Of a stretch of 64,000 bases of DNA, positions 36,005 to 44,737 are shown in pieces. Origin of the DNA: Archangium primigenium (lineage in GTDB: Bacteria; Myxococcota; Myxococcia; Myxococcales; Myxococcaceae); NCBI RefSeq assembly GCF_016904885.1, contig NZ_JADWYI010000001.1:4278001-4342000 (forward strand), given 5' to 3'. The notes beneath the pieces were generated by a model. It did no database searches, had not been told where the DNA came from, and saw nothing but the letters and a program-made list of their open reading frames with translations. The first letter of the stretch is position 1; each line of letters begins with the position of its first letter. A program made the position numbers and the translations under genes.

Positions 36005-36027
36005 ATGCGCTCCGGGGGTTTTACTAC

Positions 36028-36056
36028 TTGACTGCTGACGCTTGCTGAACTACGTA
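36028..36056 (+). promoter_or_regulatory. Promoter upstream of the phasin-like gene
   Basis: TTGACT (36028-36033), a 17-bp spacer and TACGTA (36051-36056), followed by AAAT. It starts a new unit just after the rpoC terminator. The 5' leader to the start at 36208 is ~145 nt and contains no other clear signal. Confidence 0.65.
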
Positions 36057-36207
36057 AAATCCCATCTTGGAGCTCGACCTGGGGGGCCCGGGCGATCATC
36101 CAGCACCGAGCGCCGTGAACGTGGGCGGCGTTGATTCCGGACGCGGGGCAGGCTGTCCGCGCTCTCTTCCTTACCCCCGCCATCCTGGCCTCGGGCTGGG
36201 AGGGCTC

Positions 36208-36567
36208 ATGCTGGAGACACCCATGGACAAGTCGGAGATCTCGCCCAAGCACCCCCTGTCGGAGACCTTCGAGCGGGTCTGGAGTCAGGCCCTGCTGGCC
36301 GTATCTACCGCCGAGGACGAGGCGACGCGCTGTGCCCAGCGCGTGGCCGATCTGGCCGGCTGGAGCCAGGACGAGGTGGTGCGCCAGGGTCGCATGCTGA
36401 CGGACCGGCTGACGGGTCACCGCAAGGATCTGGAGCACAACGTGGAGGAAGGCGTGCGCCGCGCGCTCATCCACTTCAAGATTCCGTGTCGGGATGAAAT
36501 CCAGGACATCGAGTCGCGCCTGATCCGGCTCGCCGCGCGCATCGACGCCATGGGCCAGAGGAAGTGA
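36208..36567 (+). CDS. Phasin-like (PhaF/PHA-granule-associated type) protein
   Basis: 119 residues, helical and without a signal peptide. A long amphipathic segment (ETFERVWSQALLAVSTAEDEATRCAQRVADLAG) is followed by RKDLEHNVEEGVRRALIHFKIPCRDEIQDIESRLIRLAARIDAM; the end matches the PhaF/PhaI pattern in which SRDEIxxLExRLxxLxxRI ends the chain. Phasins coat polyhydroxyalkanoate granules, but related proteins also serve other roles. ATG 36208 has GGGAGG upstream; ATG 36223 with GGAG is an equal alternative. The stop overlaps the next start (TGATG). Confidence 0.68.
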   Translation: MLETPMDKSEISPKHPLSETFERVWSQALLAVSTAEDEATRCAQRVADLAGWSQDEVVRQGRMLTDRLTGHRKDLEHNVEEGVRRALIHFKIPCRDEIQDIESRLIRLAARIDAMGQRK

Positions 36568-37307
36568 TGGCCGCCCCCCCTGCTCCGAGGAGAAGGGGAG
36601 AGGGGGTATTCCGGCTCCTGCACGCGCTGGGGGCCGGATGCGGCACGCTTCCATTGGTGGCGGGCGTGGCCCTGGTGTTGTCCGCCCGGGCCGTTCCGCT
36701 GCTCGCGGCCCCCGAGGCCGTGCGGCTCGCCGAGCCCACCCGCTTCGAAGGAGCGTCTCCCGACGCGACGCTCATCGACGCGGTGCTGGCCAAGCGGGCC
36801 CCCGAACTGGGTCTGACGCTGCGGCGGCAGATCGTTCAGGCCATCGCCGAGGAGGCGGGGAAGGCGGGCTATGATCCGCTGCTCATCCTCGCCCTCATCG
36901 ACGTGGAGTCGGACTTCGCGGAGGAGGCCATCTCCGAGAAGGGCGCGCGGGGGCTGATGCAGATCAAGCCCAGCACGCTGCACTTCCTGGCGGAGAAGGA
37001 AGGCCTGCGCCTGTCCCGCGAGGAGGTGGCCGCGGACCCCTCCCTGGGGGTGCGCCTGGGCATCCGCTACCTGCGGGCGCTCAATGATCGCTTCGGCGAT
37101 CTGGAATTGGCGCTCATGGCCTACAACGCGGGCCCCACCCGCATCTGGCAGGCGAAGAAGGCGGGGGAATTGGACACCTTCCGCCGCTACCCCCGTCTGG
37201 TCCGGCGCGAGTTCAAGCGCTTCCGGGAAGGCGAGGGGTTGGGTGGAGATTGGGCCCTGGCGCAACGCGAGGGCCTGGAGAACGTGCCCGAGCAGAAGAC
37301 GCCCTGA
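36567..37307 (+). CDS. Lytic transglycosylase, SLT domain
   Basis: 246 residues. A basic N-terminus and a hydrophobic segment (TLPLVAGVALVLSARAVPLLA) are an export signal or anchor. The SLT goose-lysozyme-like domain (residues ~95-210) has the catalytic Glu114 in LALIDVESDF, then AISEKGARGLMQIKPSTL and LALMAYNAGPTRI. It cleaves the MurNAc-GlcNAc bond of peptidoglycan to make room for wall growth or envelope machines. The ATG overlaps the phasin-like stop codon; GAGGAAG lies upstream. The motility/pilus lipoprotein gene tgl follows three genes later. Confidence 0.9.
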   Translation: MAAPPAPRRRGEGVFRLLHALGAGCGTLPLVAGVALVLSARAVPLLAAPEAVRLAEPTRFEGASPDATLIDAVLAKRAPELGLTLRRQIVQAIAEEAGKAGYDPLLILALIDVESDFAEEAISEKGARGLMQIKPSTLHFLAEKEGLRLSREEVAADPSLGVRLGIRYLRALNDRFGDLELALMAYNAGPTRIWQAKKAGELDTFRRYPRLVRREFKRFREGEGLGGDWALAQREGLENVPEQKTP

Positions 37308-37414
37308 GGCGCGGATCCTCGGGACTGCCCGGGTGACCCGGGGAGTTGCCGCGACGCGCTTGTCCGCTCCGGGCGGGTGCGCTATCGCTCGTGTCCAGAG
37401 GAGTCCGCCCCCCC

Positions 37415-38080
37415 ATGCGCCGCGCCATTCCCGCACTCGCCCTCCTGGCCCTGTGGCCAGTCGCCGCCCTGGCCGAGGTGTTCCTCAACGGCCAGCCCAT
37501 CGGGGGCCTGACGAACCAGACCTTCGACAAGGTCGCCTCCGTCCGCTTCGACGCGCAGGGCAACATCCACATCGAGGCGCCGGCCTATTCCGTCAGGATG
37601 GCGCCCGTGGCCGCGCCAGCCCCCGCCCCAGCGCCCGCGCCCGTGACGCCCCCGGCCCCGGCCCCCGCGGCCGTGGCGCCCCCGGCCCCGGCTCCCGCGC
37701 CCGCCGCCACGGAGCCCGCCCGCCTGACGCGTCGCTACTGGCTCGTGACGGAGCAGTCGGCGCCCGGCATGGCGGAGTTCGACATCGACGTCTTCGTCAA
37801 CGCGGTCTGGGTGCGCAAGCTGCGCAACAGCGAGGACCAGGTCCTCCTCGAGCTCACCCGCTCCCTCACGCCGGGCAAGAACACGGTGCTGTTCATGGCG
37901 CACAAAGTGGCGTCCTCGCCCCGGCGGAGCGAATCTGCCCAGCATGTGTTCAAGGTCATCATCGGCGAGGGCAACGCGGGCGGGGGCAAGGTGATGATCG
38001 ACAGTCCGCTCATCCGCTTCCAGCGCACCGCCGCGGAGGCGGAGGACGTGTCCGCGGAGTTCTCCCTCATCACGCGCTAG
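37415..38080 (+). CDS. Exported protein with Pro/Ala-rich linker, unknown function
   Basis: 221 residues. The signal peptide MRRAIPALALLALWPVAALA is followed by a short domain (EVFLNGQPIGGLTNQTFDKVASVRFDAQGNIHI), then ~45 residues of alternating Pro/Ala (37600-37715), then a C-terminal domain (RRYWLVTEQSAPGMAEFDIDVFVNAVWVRKLRNSEDQVLLELTRSLTPGKNTVLFMAHK) that looks like an immunoglobulin-like beta fold. It is probably periplasmic and tethered through the linker. No family is recognised. It is placed directly between the transglycosylase and the next unknown gene, likely one operon. Confidence 0.8.
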   Translation: MRRAIPALALLALWPVAALAEVFLNGQPIGGLTNQTFDKVASVRFDAQGNIHIEAPAYSVRMAPVAAPAPAPAPAPVTPPAPAPAAVAPPAPAPAPAATEPARLTRRYWLVTEQSAPGMAEFDIDVFVNAVWVRKLRNSEDQVLLELTRSLTPGKNTVLFMAHKVASSPRRSESAQHVFKVIIGEGNAGGGKVMIDSPLIRFQRTAAEAEDVSAEFSLITR

Positions 38081-38100
38081 CGTGGGAATGGCCGCCCAAC

Positions 38101-38568
38101 GTGTTCTCCATCGACGAGCGATTCCGAGGCCTGCCCGCCAGCCGGGAGCAGGTGTTGGTGCTGCACCAGTCCATCAACTCCCCGCACCTGGCCATCCCCT
38201 CCAAGCCGGCGGGGCCCGCGCAGGCGTTCGTGCTGGGTCTGCGCGGCGCGGGCGGCTTCGCGGTCTTCATCTACCTGTTCCTCTCCGAGGCCCGGGACTG
38301 CGCCATCTACGCGCCGGGCCGGCGGGGCACGCGCCTGGAGGACTACCAGCAGGACGAGGCCGAGGCGCTCGGCTTCGTGGAGTCCATGGGCTTCATGATG
38401 GACAACACGAACTTCCAGGCCCTGCCTGGAGCCCAGCAGGATGAGTTGTTGAAGACCTTGCCCCTCTTCTACAAGGATCCCAAGCTGGTGCCGGGTGCCG
38501 CGAAGACCCGTGCCGAGGGCAAGCGAACCGCCTCGACGAATCTGGGCCGCCTGCTGGCCTCCTTTTGA
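38101..38568 (+). CDS. Conserved cytoplasmic protein of unknown function
   Basis: 155 residues from a GTG at 38101 (VFSIDERFRGLPASREQ...). A hydrophobic stretch (GAGGFAVFIYLFL) is too short and mixed to be a certain membrane span. The segment ARDCAIYAPGRRGTRLEDYQQDEAEALGFVESMGFMMDNTNF looks well conserved in style. No known domain is recognised. The open frame continues upstream without a better start, but that part overlaps the preceding gene. tgl follows after 14 bp, so the two are probably co-expressed and may work together. Confidence 0.72.
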   Translation: MFSIDERFRGLPASREQVLVLHQSINSPHLAIPSKPAGPAQAFVLGLRGAGGFAVFIYLFLSEARDCAIYAPGRRGTRLEDYQQDEAEALGFVESMGFMMDNTNFQALPGAQQDELLKTLPLFYKDPKLVPGAAKTRAEGKRTASTNLGRLLASF

Positions 38569-38582
38569 GCCTTCCCCCCGTG

Positions 38583-39347
38583 ATGAGATCTCCCTTCATG
38601 TCGCGTTGTTCATCCATCGTCTGGCTCGTGGTGCTCCTGGGCCTGGGCTGCAAGCACGTCCCCACCGAGAAGGAGCGGGAGAGCGCGGAGATCCACTACG
38701 AGCTGGCCCTGCAGGCCCAGAAGATGGGCCACGTGCAGGAGGCCTACAAGGAACTGCAGAAGGCGCTGGAGCTCAACCCGGACTACCCGGAGGCGCACAA
38801 CGTCGTCGCCATCCTCCTGCACCTGGCCTTCAACCGGCCGGAGGAGGCCATTCCGCACTACCAGAAGGCGCTGGAGCTGCGGCCGAGCTTCTCCGAGGCC
38901 AAGACGAACCTGGGCAACGTGTACCTGTCCCAGTCGCGCTACGACGAGGCCATCAAGCTGTACGAGGAGGCCCTCAACGACATGCTCTACGTCACGCCCT
39001 ACATCGCCCAGGGCAACCTGGGGTGGGCGCAGTACAAGAAGGGCGAGACGACGCTGGGGGTGCAGAACATCAAGGCGGCGGTGACGACCAACCCGCAGTT
39101 CTGCCTCGGCTACCGCAACCTGGGCTCCATCTACGAGGAGACGGGTGAGGTTTCCGAGGCGTGCCGCTACCTGGCCCGCTATCGTGAGGCCTGCCCGGAC
39201 GTGGCGGATGCCCACCTGCGCGAGGGCGCCTGCCTGGCCAGGCAGGGCAAGGTGGAGGAGGCGCGCAAGAGCTTCACCACCTGCGAAGAGAAGGCCACGA
39301 CCGGCCCCATGAAGGAAGATTGCCACCGGCTGCTCGAGGCCTTGTAA
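38583..39347 (+). CDS. tgl: Tgl-like TPR lipoprotein, type IV pilus secretin assembly factor
   Basis: 254 residues. The lipoprotein signal ends LLGLGC (ideal lipobox) and is followed by KHVPTEKERESAEIHYELALQAQ. About six TPR units follow (for example AYKELQKALELNPDYPEAHN, AIPHYQKALELRPSFSEAKTNLGNVYLSQ). The length and repeat number match M. xanthus Tgl, the PilF/PilW-type pilotin that helps PilQ form the outer-membrane secretin for social motility. ATG 38583 is chosen; 38598 would give a shorter but still workable signal. It is followed by a RodZ-like gene. Confidence 0.85.
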   Translation: MRSPFMSRCSSIVWLVVLLGLGCKHVPTEKERESAEIHYELALQAQKMGHVQEAYKELQKALELNPDYPEAHNVVAILLHLAFNRPEEAIPHYQKALELRPSFSEAKTNLGNVYLSQSRYDEAIKLYEEALNDMLYVTPYIAQGNLGWAQYKKGETTLGVQNIKAAVTTNPQFCLGYRNLGSIYEETGEVSEACRYLARYREACPDVADAHLREGACLARQGKVEEARKSFTTCEEKATTGPMKEDCHRLLEAL

Positions 39348-39367
39348 CCCAGAAGGGTTTGCTCCCC

Positions 39368-39757
39368 GTGGACCACGTCGAATTCGGCAAATACCTGTCC
39401 CAGCAACGCGAGCTGCGCGGCATGTCACGCGACGAGGTGTCGCGCGTGACGAAGATCTCCCCGAGCCTGCTCGCCGCCCTCGAGGAAGGGCAGGTGGAGC
39501 GGCTGCCCGAGCGCGTCTTCGTCATCAACTACATCCGCTCCTACGCGACGGTCATCGGCCTGGCGCCCGAGGAAGCCGTGCTGCGCTACGACGAGGTCAG
39601 CAAGGCCACCCCCGAGCTGAGCCCCGTGGCCCTGGAGCGCGAGCGGCGGCGGCGCGCCTGGCTGGTGCTCGTCGTGCTGCTGGTGCTGCTGGCGGGCGTG
39701 GGAGCGTACGTGGCGCTCGTGCTCAGCGGGAAGTTGCCCCGGCCCCTCCCGGGTTGA
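39368..39757 (+). CDS. RodZ-like HTH protein with one C-terminal membrane segment
   Basis: 129 residues. The N-terminal helix-turn-helix (VEFGKYLSQQRELRGMSRDEVSRVTKISPSLLAALEEGQVERLPERVFVINYIRSYATVIGL) is the HTH_25 type found in RodZ and in cytoskeleton-linked proteins. One membrane span (AWLVLVVLLVLLAGVGAYVALVL) is near the end, with almost no periplasmic domain, so it is shorter than RodZ. It may link a membrane site to MreB-like filaments or DNA. The GTG at 39368 starts the conserved part. recO follows after 10 bp. Confidence 0.8.
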   Translation: MDHVEFGKYLSQQRELRGMSRDEVSRVTKISPSLLAALEEGQVERLPERVFVINYIRSYATVIGLAPEEAVLRYDEVSKATPELSPVALERERRRRAWLVLVVLLVLLAGVGAYVALVLSGKLPRPLPG

Positions 39758-39767
39758 ACCCACTCCC

Positions 39768-40502
39768 ATGGAGCGCTTCACTGACGAGGCCCTGGTCCTC
39801 TCCACTGTCGACTACGGGGAAGCCGATCGGCTGGTGACGCTCCTCACGCGCGAGCACGGCAAGCTGACGGCCTTCGCCGCGGGGGCGCGCAAGAGCAAGC
39901 GGCGCTTCGCCGGCGCGCTGGAGCCCTACATGCGGCTGCGCGTGCACCTGGTGGAGACGCGCGGGGCCACGGTGCGGCTGGACTCGGTCGATATCGTCGC
40001 GGGCTACTACGGCGCGCGCGAGGACCTGGCCCTCATCGCCCGGGCGCTCTACGCGGTGGAGCTGTGCCGCGAGCTGACGCGCGACCACGAGCCCCATCCG
40101 GAGTTGTTCGAGCTGCTCGAGGTCTACCTCCAGAAGCTCGACGCACGAGAGGCGGGCCCCACGTCGCTGCTGGCCTTCGAGCTGTCGGCGCTGGCGCACG
40201 CGGGCCTCATGCCCCGCTTCGACTCGTGCGCGCTGTGCGGCGGCATGCTCGGCCCCCAGCCCCGGTTCGATCAGGCCCATGGCGGCGCGGTGTGCGAGCT
40301 GTGCGCCGTCCGGGCCCGGGACGCGGTGGCGGTGCCGCCCGAGCTGTTGTCCGGACTCAGGGCTCTCCAGGAAGGCGAGCGCACGCCGCTGCCCGCGGAG
40401 CTCCGGGCCCGGGCCCGCGGCCTGCTCAACGTCTTCATCGCCCACCACATCGGCCGCCGGCTCAAGAGCGTGGACTTCATGGCCCAGGTGGGATTGGACT
40501 GA
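39768..40502 (+). CDS. recO: DNA repair protein RecO
   Basis: 244 residues. The N-terminal OB fold (EALVLSTVDYGEADRLVTLLTREHGKLTAFAAGARKSKRRFAGALEPYMRL) is followed by a helical part and a zinc finger with four cysteines (CALCGG...CELC). It loads RecA with RecR at gaps in DNA and promotes strand annealing. The start lies 10 bp after the HTH gene and the stop 4 bp before the kinase gene, so translation is tightly packed. Confidence 0.95.
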   Translation: MERFTDEALVLSTVDYGEADRLVTLLTREHGKLTAFAAGARKSKRRFAGALEPYMRLRVHLVETRGATVRLDSVDIVAGYYGAREDLALIARALYAVELCRELTRDHEPHPELFELLEVYLQKLDAREAGPTSLLAFELSALAHAGLMPRFDSCALCGGMLGPQPRFDQAHGGAVCELCAVRARDAVAVPPELLSGLRALQEGERTPLPAELRARARGLLNVFIAHHIGRRLKSVDFMAQVGLD

Positions 40503-40506
40503 CCCC

Positions 40507-41481
40507 ATGGACGTGGTGTGCGTGGGCGAGTGTCTGGTGGATTTCCTGCCGCAGCGGGCCGGCCAGCGCGTCCGGGACGTGACGGCCTGGGTGCCGGGCA
40601 TCGGCGGTTCGCTGGCCAACATCGCCGTGGGCGTGGCCCGTTTGGGCGGCCGCTCGGCCTGTGTGGGCGTGGTGGGCGCGGACGAGTTCGGCCACTTGCT
40701 GCGCGAGCGGCTCGCCGCCGAGGGCGTGGACGTGGGCCACCTGCGCCAGACGGAGGAGGGCCGCACGGGCCTCGTGTTCATCTCGCTGGATGACCGGGGC
40801 GAGCGCAGCTTCTGCTACTTCCGCACCCAGGCGGCCGAGTTCCTCCTGGACGCACGGGACGTGGACCTCGACTTCCTCGCGCGCGCGGGCATCGTGCACC
40901 TGGGCACCAACTCGCTGCACCTGGCCCCGGCCCGCGCGGCGGCGCTGCGCATCGTGGAGGCCACGCGGGCGGCGGGGCGCATCGTGAGTTGCGATCCCAA
41001 CCTCCGGCTCCATGCCTGGAAGGATCCCGAGGTCCTCCGCGAGCTGCTCGGGCGGCTGTTGCCCCTGTGCACCGTGGTGAAGCTCTCCGAGGAGGAGCTG
41101 GCCTTCGCCACGGGCGAGACCCGGCCGGAGGCGGCCCTGCGGGCGCTCCGGGCGCGGGGGGTGCTGCTGCCGGTGGTGACCCTGGGCGAGGCGGGCGCCG
41201 TCCTGCTCTGGCGGGACGAATTCCTCCGGGTGGAGGCCCCCCGGGTTCGGGTGGTGGACACCACCGGGGCGGGGGATGGCTTCACCTCGGCGCTGCTGCG
41301 GGGGCTGTCGCGGCGCTACCCCGACGTGGCGGCGCTGGCGGCGGCCTCCGGGGAGGACCTGCGCGAGCTGGCCCGGTTCGCGTGCGCGGTGGGCTCCCGG
41401 GTGGTGGAGCACCTGGGGGCGGTGGCGGGGCTGCCCTCGGCGGAGGACATGCGCCCCGTGCTGCCCGGGTGGCTGCGCTGA
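40507..41481 (+). CDS. PfkB-family carbohydrate kinase (fructokinase-like)
   Basis: 324 residues. The N-terminal part (VVCVGECLVDFLPQRAG, PGIGGSLANIAVGVARLGGRSACVGVVGADEFG) and the C-terminal ATP signature VVDTTGAGDGFTSALLRGL (catalytic Asp in GAGD) place it in the ribokinase/PfkB family, closest in style to fructokinases. The substrate sugar is not certain. The start is 4 bp after the recO stop. glyQ follows after 78 bp. Confidence 0.9.
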   Translation: MDVVCVGECLVDFLPQRAGQRVRDVTAWVPGIGGSLANIAVGVARLGGRSACVGVVGADEFGHLLRERLAAEGVDVGHLRQTEEGRTGLVFISLDDRGERSFCYFRTQAAEFLLDARDVDLDFLARAGIVHLGTNSLHLAPARAAALRIVEATRAAGRIVSCDPNLRLHAWKDPEVLRELLGRLLPLCTVVKLSEEELAFATGETRPEAALRALRARGVLLPVVTLGEAGAVLLWRDEFLRVEAPRVRVVDTTGAGDGFTSALLRGLSRRYPDVAALAAASGEDLRELARFACAVGSRVVEHLGAVAGLPSAEDMRPVLPGWLR

Positions 41482-41559
41482 GCGGGGAGGGTGGCTATCG
41501 CACGGAGCGCGCGGGCCGTCCTTGACGCTCCGGGACCCCCTCACTAGGGTCCGCGCGCC

Positions 41560-42546
41560 ATGTACTTCCAGGATCTGATTCTCACGCTCCAGAACCATTG
41601 GGCCAAGCAAGGGTGCATCATCACCCAGCCCTATGATCTCGAGGTGGGCGCGGGCACCATGCACCCGTCCACCTTCCTCCGCGCCCTGGGTCCCGAGCCC
41701 TGGAACGTGGCGTACGTGCAGCCCTCGCGGCGTCCCGCCGACGGCCGCTTCGGCGAGAACCCCAACCGCCTGTTCCAGCACCACCAGTTCCAGGTCATCC
41801 TCAAGCCGGCGCCCAAGAACGTCCAGCAGCTCTACCTGGACTCGCTGCGCGCCATCGGCATGGATCCGCTCGACCACGACATCCGCTTCGTGGAGGACGA
41901 CTGGGAGTCGCCCACGCTGGGCGCCTGGGGTCTGGGCTGGGAGGTGTGGTGTGACGGCATGGAGGTCACCCAGTTCACCTACTTCCAGCAGTGCGGCGGC
42001 TTCGAGTGTCGGCCCGTGGCGGCGGAGCTGACGTACGGCCTCGAGCGCATGACCATGTACCTGCAGAATGTCGAGAACGTCTACGACATCGAGTGGGTCA
42101 AGGGCGTGAAGTACCGCGAGGTGTTCCACGCGAACGAGGTGGAGATGAGCCGCTACGCGCTCCAGGAGTCGGACGCGCAGATGCTCTTCGCCCTGTTCGA
42201 CTCCTACGAGAAGGAGTGCAAGCGCCTCATCGAGCGTGAGCTGCCGCTGCCCGCCTACGACTACGCGCTCAAGTGCTCGCACGCGTTCAACCTGCTGGAT
42301 GCGCGCGGCGCCATCTCGGTGACCGAGCGCGCCAACTTCATCAAGCGCGTGCGCGACAACGCGCGCCTGTGCGCCGAGGGCTACCTCAAGATGCGCGAGA
42401 AGCTGGGCTACCCGCTGCTCAAGACGCCCTGGACGGTGGGCGAGCAGCCCCCGGTGCTCGAGGGCAAGCCGGCCAGCGACTACTGGAAGACGGTGACGTT
42501 CAACAAGCCCGAGCAGGCCGAGCAGGAGGTGTCCCGTGGCAAGTGA
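41560..42546 (+). CDS. glyQ: Glycyl-tRNA synthetase alpha subunit
   Basis: 328 residues, slightly longer than the ~300 of E. coli because of a C-terminal extension ([24 protein letters not shown]...). It starts [36 protein letters not shown], the class II catalytic core. It works with GlyS as an alpha2beta2 enzyme that charges tRNA-Gly. Its last 11 bases overlap the glyS start, so translation is coupled and a 1:1 ratio is favoured. Confidence 0.98.
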   Translation: MYFQDLILTLQNHWAKQGCIITQPYDLEVGAGTMHPSTFLRALGPEPWNVAYVQPSRRPADGRFGENPNRLFQHHQFQVILKPAPKNVQQLYLDSLRAIGMDPLDHDIRFVEDDWESPTLGAWGLGWEVWCDGMEVTQFTYFQQCGGFECRPVAAELTYGLERMTMYLQNVENVYDIEWVKGVKYREVFHANEVEMSRYALQESDAQMLFALFDSYEKECKRLIERELPLPAYDYALKCSHAFNLLDARGAISVTERANFIKRVRDNARLCAEGYLKMREKLGYPLLKTPWTVGEQPPVLEGKPASDYWKTVTFNKPEQAEQEVSRGK

Positions 42547-44635
42547 TCTGCTGCTGGAGATCGGCGCCGAGGAGATTCCCGCCTCGTTCGTGCTCCCCGC
42601 GCTCGAGGACTTGAAGCGCGTCATCACCGAGCGCGCCGCCGAGGCGCGGCTCAAGCACGGCGAGGTGCGCGTGTACGGCACGCCGCGCCGGCTCGCGGTG
42701 TGGGTGAAGGACGTCGCGCCCCGGGGCGAGGACATCACCCGCGAGGTGCAGGGCCCGAGCGCCAAGGCGGGCTTCGACAAGGACGGCAAGCCCACCAAGG
42801 CGGCCGAGAAGTTCGCCGAGAGCCAGAAGGTGCCGGTGGAGGCGCTCTTGCGCCTGCAGACGGCCAAGGGCGAGTACCTGGGCGCCCGGGTGGAGGAGAA
42901 GGGCCGCGCGGCGGCGGAGCTCCTGCCGGACATCCTCCACGCGGCGGTGCACGGCATCAACTTCCGCAAGACCATGCGCTGGGGTGACGTGGATCAGGCC
43001 TTCGCGCGGCCCGTGCAGTGGGTGGTGGCGCTGCTCGGCGGCGAGGTGCTGCCCGTGGTGCTCGGCGACGTGAAGAGCGGCCGGACCACCCACGGTCACC
43101 GCTTCCTGGCCCCCGAGGCCATCACGCTCGCCCAGCCGGCGGACTACGAGCAGGCGCTGGAGAAGGCCCACGTGGTGGCGGATTTCGCCAAGCGCCGCGC
43201 CGCGGTGCTCGAGCGGGTGCGCGCGGCGGCCCAGCAGGCCGGCGGCCAGCTCATGGAGGACGACTCCCTGGTGGATCAGGTGACCAACCTCGTGGAGCAG
43301 CCCAACCCCGTGGTGGGCAGCTTCGACGAGCGCCACCTGGACCTGCCCGCGGAGGTGCTGGTGCAGGAGATGAAGAGCCACCAGCGCTACTTCTCCATCC
43401 TGGATGGCCAGGGCAAGCTGATGCCGCGCTTCATCGCCGTGTCCAACACGCCGGTGCGCGACGTGAAGCTGTCCCTGCGCGGCTACGAGCGCGTGCTGCG
43501 CGCGCGTCTGGCCGACGGCCGCTTCTTCTTCGACGAGGATCGCAAGACGCCGCTCGAGTCGCGCACGGGCAAACTCGCGCGCGTGGTGTGGCAGGGGCAG
43601 CTGGGCAGCTACGCGGAGAAGGTGGAGCGCTTCCGCGCGCTGGCGGTGAAGCTGGCGGGGTGGACCGGTCATGGCGCCCTCTCGGGCACCATCGAGCGGG
43701 CGGCCACGCTGGCCAAGGCGGACCTCGTCACCGGCATGGTGGGCGAGTTCCCCGAGCTGCAGGGCGTCATGGGCCGGGAGTACGCGCGCGCGGGCGGCGA
43801 GCCCGAGGCCGTGGCCCTGGCCATCTTCGAGCACTACCTGCCGCGCTCGGCCGAGGACTCGTTGCCCACCCAGGACGCGGGCGCGCTCATCGGCCTGGCC
43901 GACCGGTTGGACACCCTCAGCGGCATCTTCGCCATCGGCAAGGGCCCCAGCGGCGCGGCGGACCCGTTCGCCCTGCGGCGCGCGTGTCTGACCACCATCC
44001 GCATCGTGCTGGATCGGGGCTACCGCTTCTCGTTGTCCCAGGCGGTGGACGCGGCGCTCGAGCAGCTCGCGCCCAAGCTCGCCAACGTCAAGCGCAAGGC
44101 GGGGGAGCCCGCCGCGCGCGAGCAGGTGCTCGACTTCTTCCGCGGCCGCCTCAAGGCGCTGTGGACGGAGCAGTACCGCACGGACGTGGTGGAGGCGGTG
44201 CTCGCGGCCGGCTTCGATGACCTGGTGGCCGCGCACAAGCGCCTCACGGCGCTCGCGGGCATCGTGGGCCAGGCGGACTTCGTGCCCCTGGCGGCGGCCT
44301 TCAAGCGCGTGGTGAACATCGTGGAGAAGCAGGGCAAGGACGTCAGCCAGGGCGACGTCTCGGCCGAGCGGCTCACCGACGACGCCGAGCGCCAGCTGCA
44401 CACGGCCTTCCTCCAGGCGCGCACGCGTGTGGGCGAGCGGGTCCGGGCGGACGACTTCTCCGGCGCGCTCAAGGAGATCACCGGCCTCAAGCCCACCGTG
44501 GACACCTTCTTCGACAAGGTGATGGTGATGGCCGAGGACAAGGACCTGCGCGAGAACCGCATCCGGCTGCTGACCGGCATCGGCACGCTGTTCAACCAGG
44601 TGGCGGACTTCTCGAAGCTCCAGTCCGAGGCCTGA
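42536..44635 (+). CDS. glyS: Glycyl-tRNA synthetase beta subunit
   Basis: 699 residues. It starts with GTG inside the end of glyQ ([23 protein letters not shown]). The HD-like and anticodon-binding parts follow, with signatures [39 protein letters not shown] and [20 protein letters not shown]. The C-terminal helical tRNA-binding region ends [27 protein letters not shown] terminator at 44663 ends the unit. Confidence 0.98.
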   Translation: MASDLLLEIGAEEIPASFVLPALEDLKRVITERAAEARLKHGEVRVYGTPRRLAVWVKDVAPRGEDITREVQGPSAKAGFDKDGKPTKAAEKFAESQKVPVEALLRLQTAKGEYLGARVEEKGRAAAELLPDILHAAVHGINFRKTMRWGDVDQAFARPVQWVVALLGGEVLPVVLGDVKSGRTTHGHRFLAPEAITLAQPADYEQALEKAHVVADFAKRRAAVLERVRAAAQQAGGQLMEDDSLVDQVTNLVEQPNPVVGSFDERHLDLPAEVLVQEMKSHQRYFSILDGQGKLMPRFIAVSNTPVRDVKLSLRGYERVLRARLADGRFFFDEDRKTPLESRTGKLARVVWQGQLGSYAEKVERFRALAVKLAGWTGHGALSGTIERAATLAKADLVTGMVGEFPELQGVMGREYARAGGEPEAVALAIFEHYLPRSAEDSLPTQDAGALIGLADRLDTLSGIFAIGKGPSGAADPFALRRACLTTIRIVLDRGYRFSLSQAVDAALEQLAPKLANVKRKAGEPAAREQVLDFFRGRLKALWTEQYRTDVVEAVLAAGFDDLVAAHKRLTALAGIVGQADFVPLAAAFKRVVNIVEKQGKDVSQGDVSAERLTDDAERQLHTAFLQARTRVGERVRADDFSGALKEITGLKPTVDTFFDKVMVMAEDKDLRENRIRLLTGIGTLFNQVADFSKLQSEA

Positions 44636-44662
44636 GCCCGTACGGCGGGTAGGGGGGCCGAG

Positions 44663-44688
44663 GGGGCCGGGAATTCTCCGGCCCCTTT
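44663..44688 (+). terminator. Rho-independent terminator of glyQS
   Basis: GGGGCCGG (44663-44670) pairs perfectly with CCGGCCCC (44678-44685), then TTTG. It lies 27 bp after the glyS stop. Confidence 0.75.
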
Positions 44689-44737
44689 GTAGTTGCCCAC
44701 CGGGAGGGGGGTTTCTAGACTCCGCCCCCCTTCCGAC

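Noticed and set aside
37600-37715. GC-rich Pro/Ala-coding tract as a possible pseudogene or frameshift point
   Set aside because: The frame stays open with a signal peptide before and a well-formed domain after it; this is a normal periplasmic linker.
38082-38444. Alternative ATG/GTG-started frame in the 38.1-38.5 kb region
   Set aside because: The product is an Arg/Ala/Gly/Pro-rich shadow; the other frame from GTG 38101 has normal amino acid composition and ordered segments.
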